A stretch of 10,764 nt of DNA from Dehalococcoidia bacterium (GTDB lineage Bacteria > Chloroflexota > Dehalococcoidia > Bin125). The position numbers and the translations under genes are program-made. The notes below the pieces were generated by a model. The model was given only the letters and a program-made list of their open reading frames with translations. It searched no databases and had not been told where the DNA came from. The DNA lies in assembly GCA_007571275.1 (NCBI GenBank), contig RKRS01000030.1, positions 1-10,764 on the forward strand, in the 5' to 3' direction. Of the stretch, positions 5,848 to 10,764 are shown piece by piece. Positions within the stretch are counted from its first letter, which is position 1. Each line of letters starts with the position of its first letter.

Positions 5848-6794
5848 GCCAGGCAGCGGAGCGGTTGATTGCCGTTGTACTCGAGCATCTGCCCAAACGC
5901 GGAAGCCATGTCGATCTCGGCGCCCAACGGCTCGCCCCGCAGCTCGCTGTAGGCGCGGTGCAGATTGCCGACGATCCGCTCGGTATCCGTCCACTCGCCG
6001 AACCGTCCCAGGTCCAGGTCTCGCGCCGCGTCGAGCGGATCGACCCCGCCGTCGTAGGCGACCTGCGCTGACTGCTGGACGAACTGCAGATAGTCGCCCA
6101 CATCGTCCAGCACCGACGCATCCGTGACCGGTCCGTGGCCGGGGATGACCGTCGCAATCGGCAGCTCGCGCAGGCGATCCAGCGCCGTCAGCCAGCCTGC
6201 GACCGAACCCATCAGCGCGAAGGGTGTGCCCTGATTGAAGATGATGTCGCCAGCGATCAGGACCTGTCGCTCGGGAATCCAGACGACCGCATCGGTGTTG
6301 GTGTGCGCCGGCGAGACGTAGATCAGCTGTAGCTCAAGATCGCCTGCGTAGAGCGTCAACGTGTCATCGAACGTGAGGTTGGGAGCAACGACCTCGATTT
6401 CACCCCAGTCGACCGAGGGGAACATGCCCTTGGCGCGCTCGGGCAGGCCGGGCGCGTCGCGTACGATCTCGTCGCGGCAGTTGCGATGCCCAACGATCAC
6501 CGCGTCTTCGGCGAAGAGGTAGTTGCCGAAGGTGTGATCAAGGTGCGCATGTGTGTTGATTAGGGTGCGCACGGGATTGCGGGAGATCTGCGCAATCGCT
6601 TCACGGAAGAGCCGCGTACGACGCTCGGTCGCGCAGGCGTCGATGGCGATTACCTGTCCGCCAATATCAATGAACGCCGGGTTATTCAGACACCAGGAAC
6701 CGTCGTGCTGAATGTAGGCGAAGATGCCGTCGGAGACTTCGACGATTTCCGGGGCGGGTAGTACGTCGGTGTTGGAGATGTGTTCAGTGCTCAT
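5844..6794 (-). CDS. MBL-fold metallo-hydrolase
   Basis: This 316-residue cytoplasmic protein has an intact metallo-beta-lactamase fold binuclear metal site: THAHLDH with His82, His84, Asp86 and His87, then His164 in SPAHTNTD, Asp183 in IAGDIIF and His220 in IPGHGPV. The arrangement and the NPAFIDIGGQVIAIDACAT start are like SoxH or quinoprotein-relay type hydrolases, which cleave thioester, lactone or similar bonds; the substrate cannot be told. The C-terminal ~90 residues form a helical extension. The ATG lies five bases after the stop of the SDR gene, with AGGA (in CAGGACTGA) at a suitable distance, so the two form an operon and may act on the same small molecule. Its 3' end overlaps the Uma2 gene by four bases in a convergent arrangement. 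Family assignment is secure and substrate unknown. Confidence 0.9.
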   Translation of the reverse strand: MSTEHISNTDVLPAPEIVEVSDGIFAYIQHDGSWCLNNPAFIDIGGQVIAIDACATERRTRLFREAIAQISRNPVRTLINTHAHLDHTFGNYLFAEDAVIVGHRNCRDEIVRDAPGLPERAKGMFPSVDWGEIEVVAPNLTFDDTLTLYAGDLELQLIYVSPAHTNTDAVVWIPERQVLIAGDIIFNQGTPFALMGSVAGWLTALDRLRELPIATVIPGHGPVTDASVLDDVGDYLQFVQQSAQVAYDGGVDPLDAARDLDLGRFGEWTDTERIVGNLHRAYSELRGEPLGAEIDMASAFGQMLEYNGNQPLRCLA

Positions 6795-6799
6795 TCTAG

Positions 6800-7624
6800 T
6801 CAGTCCTGTTGCGAGAAAAAGTCGAAGTCGTCCATGATCCGCTGATAGCGTCGCTCGACCTGAGCGCGCAGTTCGGGGTGCGAGAAGATCAGGCGTCGGT
6901 TGGCTTTGACGCCGCGGATCACGACGCGTCCAACATCTTCGGGGTTCATCTGCTGCGACATCATGCCGGGGCTGAACCCTCGAGCCGCCTGGTCGCTGGG
7001 GCCGCCGAACTCGTTGGGTCGGTTGCGCTCGGACATGCCGATCAGCGTGTCAACGCCGCCCGGGCAGAGCGCGGAGACGCCGATGCCTTCCGTCGCTAGC
7101 TCGTCGTGCAGCGACTCCGTATAGGCGAGCGCGGCGTGCTTGCTGCTGCTGTAGACCCCCAACGGTATCTGTTCGTTGAGTCGCAGGCCGGCCATAGAGA
7201 CCGTGTTGACGATATGCGCGTCGCCGTCCTGCGCCCGCATACGGGGCAGAAAGGCGTTCACGCCGTTGATCACGCCGAACAGATTGACGCGAAAGGTCCA
7301 GTGCCAATCGGCTTGGCTGCCCTGGCTGACGGGACCGGCGGTCATCACACCGGCGTTGTTGACGAGTAGGTTGAGCTCGCCGAACTGGTCGTAGACGCGC
7401 TCGGCCAACCACTCGTACGCGACCGTATCGGATACGTCGAGATCGACGGCCAGCGCCTGCACCTCTTTCGCCTCAACCTCAGCCGCGACCGCCTGCGCGG
7501 TCCCCTCCTGGACATCGGCCAGAATCACGTCCATGCCTTCATCGGCGCAAGCCAGGGCGATGCCGCGTCCAATCCCGCTGCCAGCGCCCGTCACCAACGC
7601 CACCTTGCCGCTCAGATCGTCCAT
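6800..7624 (-). CDS. Short-chain dehydrogenase/reductase (SDR, classical)
   Basis: This encodes a 274-residue NAD(P)-dependent oxidoreductase of the classical SDR family. Counting from the chosen Met, the cofactor loop TGAGSGIG is at 12-19, NNAG at 89-92, and the catalytic set is Asn114, Ser143, Tyr158 and Lys162 (YSSSK). Asp37 at the end of the second strand (ILADV) favours NAD(H) over NADP(H). The open frame extends six codons upstream to 7642, but I choose 7624 because GGAGGT lies five bases before this ATG and MDDLSGKVALVTG is the normal family start. The C-terminus (ELRAQVERRYQRIMDDFDFF) resembles SDRs that reduce or oxidise hydroxy-ketone or hydroxyacyl substrates, but the substrate is not determined. 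It is the first gene of an operon with the MBL hydrolase and divergent from the CoA-transferase, which may share regulation. Confidence 0.92.
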   Translation of the reverse strand: MDDLSGKVALVTGAGSGIGRGIALACADEGMDVILADVQEGTAQAVAAEVEAKEVQALAVDLDVSDTVAYEWLAERVYDQFGELNLLVNNAGVMTAGPVSQGSQADWHWTFRVNLFGVINGVNAFLPRMRAQDGDAHIVNTVSMAGLRLNEQIPLGVYSSSKHAALAYTESLHDELATEGIGVSALCPGGVDTLIGMSERNRPNEFGGPSDQAARGFSPGMMSQQMNPEDVGRVVIRGVKANRRLIFSHPELRAQVERRYQRIMDDFDFFSQQD

Positions 7625-7683
7625 GGAACACCTCCAGAGCACTCGCTCAAGACTATCTAGAGGCTAGCGTTTACCCTCCTGCC
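7625..7683. promoter_or_regulatory. Divergent promoter region with SDR ribosome binding site
   Basis: Only 59 bp lie between the SDR start (-) and the CoA-transferase start (+), so both promoters must be within it or overlap the coding ends. On the minus strand GGAGGT (plus-strand 7630-7635) sits five bases before the SDR ATG and decides that start. The + strand has no Shine-Dalgarno before the ATG at 7684. I see no convincing -10/-35 hexamers or operator palindrome. Confidence 0.5.
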
Positions 7684-8928
7684 ATGACGACTGATACATC
7701 CAGCACGATCGAGCCGGGCAACGCTCCACTGGCGCTGGAGGGCATGACCGTCCTCGAAGACGGCGGTGGGATCGCGGCGTCGTACGCGGGCAAGCTCCTG
7801 GCCGATCTCGGCGCGGACGTGATCAAGCTGGAACCGCCAGGTGGCGACGAGGTACGACGCAAGCCTCCGTTCCCCGCTGACGATCCGGATCGCGAGCGCA
7901 GCGGTCTGCACCTGTTCCTGGACACGAACAAGCGCAGCCTGACGCTGGACGTCGAGTCAGCGGCCGGGCGTCGCATCTATCGACAGCTCGCGCAGCGCTA
8001 CGGCACGCTGATCACCGCTCGGTCGATTGCCGAACAGCAACGACTCGGCTTGACCTGGGACGACCTGTCGTTCGACGCGCCAGCGCTCAACCAGGTCAGC
8101 ATCACCGTCTTCGGGATTGGCACGCAGCGCGAGGACTGGCAGGCAGAGTCGCTGACCGCCTCTCTGGCGAGCGGTATCTCCTATCGCATCGGTGATCCAG
8201 ACCGAGCGCCGCTGGGCCTGCCATACGACGCGCCACAGTATCAAGGCGGGATTCACGCGGCCATTTGCGCGTTGCTGGCCCGACGCGCCACCCGCGAGGA
8301 TGGACTCGGGCAGCACGTCTGGCTGTCAATCGTCGACATCATCAGCAATGTCATGGCTGGCGCCGGCGTCGCCGCCTACGTCTTTACGGGACAATCTCGA
8401 GGCCGCGCCGGGACGCACATGAACGCCTTCTATCCCTGGCAGGTGACGCCGGTCAAAGATGGCTACTACGAAGTGATCACGATGGTCGATCGCCAGTGGA
8501 AGCGCTTCATGGAACTGATGGGCAACCCCGACTGGCAACATGACGAGCGGCTTCAGAACCGTTGGCTCGCCTTTCAGCACGTCGAAGCACTCGACGCCTT
8601 CTGGCACCCCTGGATGAAGGAACGCACCAAAGCTGAGTTGATGCAGATCTTCGGAGAGAATCACATCTCCTTCCAGCCGGTCCATACCATCGGCGAGGTG
8701 GCTGAGTCGGAGCAGCTCAACGCCCGAGGGTTTTGGGCCGAGATCGAGCATCCGGCGTTTGACGGGCCGGTCAAACTGCCAGGCGCGCCATACCAGCTGA
8801 GTGAGAGCGCCTGGTCGCTCCGACGTCCGCCGCCATTGCTCGGCGAACACACAGAGGAAATCCTGTCCGGAACCTGCGGCCTGGAACCACGTCAGATTGC
8901 GCAGCTACGCCGCTCGCGAGTGATCTAA
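7684..8928 (+). CDS. CaiB/BaiF-type (class III) CoA-transferase homologue
   Basis: This 414-residue protein matches class III CoA-transferases, which move CoA between organic acids through an aspartyl intermediate. The N-terminal LEGMTVLEDGGGIAASYAGK (18-37), then LLADLGADVIKLEPPGGDEV (38-57) is the CoA-binding Rossmann half; the central GGIHAAICALLARR (188-201) with DGLGQHVWLSIVD (206-218) and the C-terminal LLGEHTEEIL (385-394) are family landmarks. Two things are unusual. The loop normally reading like ENFRPG is ITARSIAE here. Aligning the conserved Gly-x-His segment with formyl-CoA transferase places Gln185 where the catalytic Asp normally sits; Asp182 is three residues away. It may be a non-catalytic homologue or use another residue. 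No Shine-Dalgarno is seen at 7684; the start is chosen because the conserved N-terminal segment begins around residue 16. It may cooperate with the divergent SDR/MBL genes. Confidence 0.88.
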   Translation: MTTDTSSTIEPGNAPLALEGMTVLEDGGGIAASYAGKLLADLGADVIKLEPPGGDEVRRKPPFPADDPDRERSGLHLFLDTNKRSLTLDVESAAGRRIYRQLAQRYGTLITARSIAEQQRLGLTWDDLSFDAPALNQVSITVFGIGTQREDWQAESLTASLASGISYRIGDPDRAPLGLPYDAPQYQGGIHAAICALLARRATREDGLGQHVWLSIVDIISNVMAGAGVAAYVFTGQSRGRAGTHMNAFYPWQVTPVKDGYYEVITMVDRQWKRFMELMGNPDWQHDERLQNRWLAFQHVEALDAFWHPWMKERTKAELMQIFGENHISFQPVHTIGEVAESEQLNARGFWAEIEHPAFDGPVKLPGAPYQLSESAWSLRRPPPLLGEHTEEILSGTCGLEPRQIAQLRRSRVI

Positions 8929-8978
8929 GCGACTGCGCCCGACGTTCGTGTCCGATTTCCGGCCTCCATGTTCGATTC

Positions 8979-9060
8979 CGTCATTCCTGCGTAAGCAGGA
9001 ACCCCACCGTGGGGACAAGGGTGCCACGCATATTGGATTCCTGCTTGCGCAGGAATGACG
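8979..9060. repeat. REP doublet (REPIN-like inverted pair)
   Basis: Two 23-nt units, 8979-9001 and 9038-9060, are inverted copies differing at one base; the first 13 nt (CGTCATTCCTGCG) and the last nine are identical after reverse complementing. Each unit also folds on itself: TTCCTGC at 8984-8990 pairs with GCAGGAA at 8995-9001, and ATTCCTGC at 9037-9044 pairs with GCAGGAAT at 9049-9056, each with a 4-nt loop. The spacer holds a short palindrome at 9002-9014. The core is the familiar CATTCCTGC...GCAGGAATG type of REP seen in several bacterial phyla. Confidence 0.8.
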
Positions 9061-9090
9061 AACGGAGTGTGGACGCTCAGCAGATCGAGG

Positions 9091-9108
9091 TTCCTGCCTG
9101 CTCAGGAA
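9091..9108. repeat. Single degenerate REP unit
   Basis: TTCCTG at 9091-9096 pairs with CAGGAA at 9103-9108 around a 6-nt loop, followed by TGGCG instead of TGACG. It is a third, diverged copy of the units in the adjacent doublet, 30 bp downstream. Confidence 0.7.
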
Positions 9109-9140
9109 TGGCGAGCCTGGATGTAATGGCGCACGGTTGG

Positions 9141-10280
9141 TTAGGGCGACGAGCCGTTGATCATCTCTCGGACGATCCGCTCCACGGCGTCGGTGTGGCG
9201 AGCCAGCGACTCCGGATCGATGCAGCGATCATAGGTATCAAGCGGGCTATGGAAGTAGGGGTGACCACCGAGCAACGAGACGAAGCGTCCGCCGATCTCG
9301 CCGATATTCCGCGCCTCACCGAAACCGGCGTTGCCGACCGGGAAGGCGCGACGCTCCAGTCCCTGTTCGGAGAGCGCGTCGGTGGCGATGCCGAAGAGTT
9401 CGTCGTCCGAGGCAGCGTAGCTGGGCTGACCGTTGCGCGAACCGATCGACGCGCCCAGATGCATCCAGCTGTGGACACGTCCGGCGTCCTCACCCAGTGC
9501 CGAGATGTAGCAGTCCAGACCGAGGTGATGTAGTTCGTGACCGCTGGAGGCGACGAGGTTGAGCGAGCGCTGTCCGGGATCGGCAGCGATCCGACCGGCA
9601 ACCTCCATCCAGATCGCGATACCGCCACCGCGCTCGGCGGCGCAGGTGTACCAGCCCGACTTCGGCGTCATCAGCGTGACCGGGGCGAGGGATGCATCGG
9701 TACCGGGAATCGTGGCAATGACATTGGCCGCGGTCCTGGTCTCTCGCCAACCATCGATCACGAGTTCCGCCGCCTGTGAGCGGGCGGCGCCGGCAATCAC
9801 TGGCGCGGCGTCGTTCGGCGCGACCTGCAGCACGGCAAAGTCCAGCGGAGCAAGCGGTCGCTCAGCGTTGCGAATCGCGTGGTGACCGTCAGGATCGCCC
9901 ATGACCAGGACAACAGCGTCGGCGCCATGCTCGACAAGGGAATCGAGATGCGGGTACATCGCTTGACTGAACTGGGTGGAGTCGCCGTGTGCGATCTGCG
10001 AGACGACGATGCCCGAGGCGCCGGGTTTGATCAGGTTGCCACTCACGCTGGTCAGGGCGCCGTCGAACAGGGGAACGCCAGGAACGGTCGTTCCATTCAG
10101 TCGTACGCAGGCCTCATGCCAACCGACCTGCGGGAAGCTCCACTCCTGCGGCGTCGCTTCCACGCCAACCGACGCCAGCTCCTCGATCATCCAGTCGGTC
10201 GCGGCGTTGTCCGCCTCGCGGCCCGTGCGGTGATCGCCCATCTCCTCATACGCGCGGATACGACGCTCGGCAGCGTTCAT
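9141..10280 (-). CDS. M28-like (PA-domain) peptidase homologue with altered zinc site
   Basis: This 379-residue protein has the outline of an M28 aminopeptidase: a helical N-terminus with READNAATDWMIEELASVGV (21-40), a PA-like insert (about 65-175), a catalytic domain (180-375) and a final YFHSPLDTYD (342-351) carrying the conserved C-terminal His344. No signal peptide is present, so it is probably cytoplasmic. Several standard ligands differ: the HxD motif reads TPKSGW (205-210), the bridging-Asp motif reads AAERGGG (214-220), and the Glu-Glu motif reads SGHELHHLG (246-254), which keeps Glu249. These segments look internally ordered and not decayed, so this may be a distinct subfamily. The ATG at 10280 has GGGAG (plus-strand 10288-10292) seven bases upstream. 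It is divergent from the PH-like membrane protein and convergent with the CoA-transferase. Family is fairly secure; peptidase activity is uncertain. Confidence 0.82.
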   Translation of the reverse strand: MNAAERRIRAYEEMGDHRTGREADNAATDWMIEELASVGVEATPQEWSFPQVGWHEACVRLNGTTVPGVPLFDGALTSVSGNLIKPGASGIVVSQIAHGDSTQFSQAMYPHLDSLVEHGADAVVLVMGDPDGHHAIRNAERPLAPLDFAVLQVAPNDAAPVIAGAARSQAAELVIDGWRETRTAANVIATIPGTDASLAPVTLMTPKSGWYTCAAERGGGIAIWMEVAGRIAADPGQRSLNLVASSGHELHHLGLDCYISALGEDAGRVHSWMHLGASIGSRNGQPSYAASDDELFGIATDALSEQGLERRAFPVGNAGFGEARNIGEIGGRFVSLLGGHPYFHSPLDTYDRCIDPESLARHTDAVERIVREMINGSSP

Positions 10281-10335
10281 CGGTAGACTCCCATACGCTT
10301 AAGTTTGTAGTCAGAATAGGAGAGCGAGCGGCGCG
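10281..10335. promoter_or_regulatory. Divergent intergenic region with two ribosome binding sites
   Basis: These 55 bp separate the peptidase start (-) from the membrane-protein start (+). GGGAG on the minus strand serves the peptidase. On the + strand AGGAG at 10318-10322 lies 13 bases before the ATG at 10336, slightly far. The AT-rich centre (CTTAAGTTTGTAGTCAGAAT) is the most promoter-like stretch here, but I cannot assign hexamers reliably. Confidence 0.45.
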
Positions 10336-10764
10336 ATGCGGGATCAGCCTAGGCCCGGCCATGGCCTGGTGGCGCTCATCTGTCTGGCCGCGCTGACGAC
10401 GGGCGGCGCGATCATCGCGGTCGTATTCAACCTCCGCGATGAGGGCGTACTGACGCTGGGATTGATGATTTCCCTCTTCTGCGTCCCGATGGCGGCGCTG
10501 CCGTTGCTCCTGCTACACGCCGTCTACCGCACCGTCTACGTTTTCCAGGACGACGTCCTGCGCTTGCGGGCGGGCCTCGTGATCCGCGCCGAGCTGCCCT
10601 ACGACGAGATCGTGTCGGTCAAGCCGTGGCCGATGATTTCCAACGTGATCGGCTGGGGCAGACGCGCTCGAGCGCTGGCGAACCGTATGCCCAACGGCCT
10701 GGAGATCACGATGGAGTCGAAGATGCGGTACTACATCACGCCCAGCGACCCGGCGGCGTTCGCG
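10336..10764 (+). CDS. Membrane protein with bacterial PH-like domain (3' end outside window)
   Basis: The frame is open from ATG 10336 to the window edge, giving 143 residues with no stop. After a short basic N-terminus there are two hydrophobic segments, about residues 11-31 (LVALICLAALTTGGAIIAVV) and 40-62 (around LMISLFCVPMAALPLLLL), joined by a short charged loop. These form a helical hairpin. The following part, YVFQDDVLRLRAGLVI (68-83), then ELPYDEIVSVKPWP (86-99) and YYITPSDPAAFA (132-143), has the strand pattern of bacterial PH-like (bPH) domains that follow two membrane helices, with the typical 'tyr-Ile-Thr-Pro...Phe' end. The role of such proteins is generally unknown. AGGAG lies 13 bases upstream. 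The gene is real by codon pattern and layout; the domain call is moderate. Confidence 0.7.
   Translation, partial: MRDQPRPGHGLVALICLAALTTGGAIIAVVFNLRDEGVLTLGLMISLFCVPMAALPLLLLHAVYRTVYVFQDDVLRLRAGLVIRAELPYDEIVSVKPWPMISNVIGWGRRARALANRMPNGLEITMESKMRYYITPSDPAAFA

Larger units (their letters stand above)
8929..9140. other. Intergenic region between convergent genes, carrying REP-like repeats
   Basis: This 212-bp stretch lies between the 3' ends of the CoA-transferase (+) and the M28-like peptidase (-). Its middle is occupied by palindromic repeats, and I find no coding sequence or RNA gene. No U-tract follows the hairpins, so they are not typical intrinsic terminators, although their position between convergent genes would suit transcript-end protection. 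Confidence 0.6.

Noticed and set aside
7625..7642. Upstream ATG at 7642 as the SDR start
   Set aside because: It adds six residues (MLWRCS) not typical of the family, and the GGAGGT sits inside that extension at the right distance for the ATG at 7624.
8326..8850. 174-codon minus-strand open frame inside the CoA-transferase gene
   Set aside because: Antisense shadow of a clear CaiB/BaiF family protein.
8979..9060. Bidirectional intrinsic terminator
   Set aside because: Hairpins are present but no run of T follows on either strand; the repeated, inverted units fit REP elements better, though a role at transcript ends stays possible.
8979..9108. Possible CRISPR array
   Set aside because: Only three units, in alternating orientation, with uneven spacing and internal palindromes; no cas genes. 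This is REP-type structure.

Overview
The window reads as a high-GC bacterial chromosome fragment. The gene set (class III CoA-transferase, SDR oxidoreductase, MBL hydrolase, M28-type peptidase, an orphan Uma2 nuclease, ferritin-like proteins) and two kinds of short palindromic intergenic repeats fit a Chloroflexota lineage, perhaps Dehalococcoidia/SAR202-like. That placement is inferred from gene style and is not proved. I see no rRNA, tRNA, integrase, transposase or CRISPR array.

Left part (1-1535): the C-terminal end of one gene and a complete second gene, both on +. Their C-terminal regions align, so they look like tandem paralogs of a ferritin-like (R2/diiron oxygenase-like) fold. The second seems to have lost metal-ligand positions. 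A ~100-bp GC-rich palindromic element with 11-bp terminal inverted repeats lies between them.

Centre (1585-5194, - strand): the most interesting part. Three genes overlap start-to-stop by 4 nt each (ATGA, then GTGA), so they should be translated together. In transcription order they are a 678-aa protein with an N-terminal GHKL (Bergerat) ATPase domain, a 252-aa protein I cannot assign, and a 273-aa protein resembling the uncharacterised DUF6339 family. Several hand-counted lines inside this cassette are poorer in GC than lines in flanking genes. The layout suggests a self-contained accessory module, plausibly anti-phage or conflict-related. I do not recognise it as a named system, and no nuclease or methyltransferase motif is evident in it. 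A Uma2-family PD-(D/E)XK protein is divergently transcribed 95 bp away.

Right part (5290-10764): Uma2 (+) meets an MBL-fold hydrolase (-) so tightly that one CTAG supplies both stop codons. The MBL gene follows an SDR dehydrogenase in a two-gene operon on -. Divergent from it is a CaiB/BaiF-type CoA-transferase (+) in which the position of the catalytic aspartate appears to be Gln. A REP-like palindrome cluster separates this gene from a convergent M28-like peptidase whose usual zinc ligands are partly replaced. The window ends inside a small membrane protein with a bacterial PH-like domain, divergent from the peptidase. Together these genes suggest catabolic metabolism of organic acids or peptides, but no defined pathway can be read from them.
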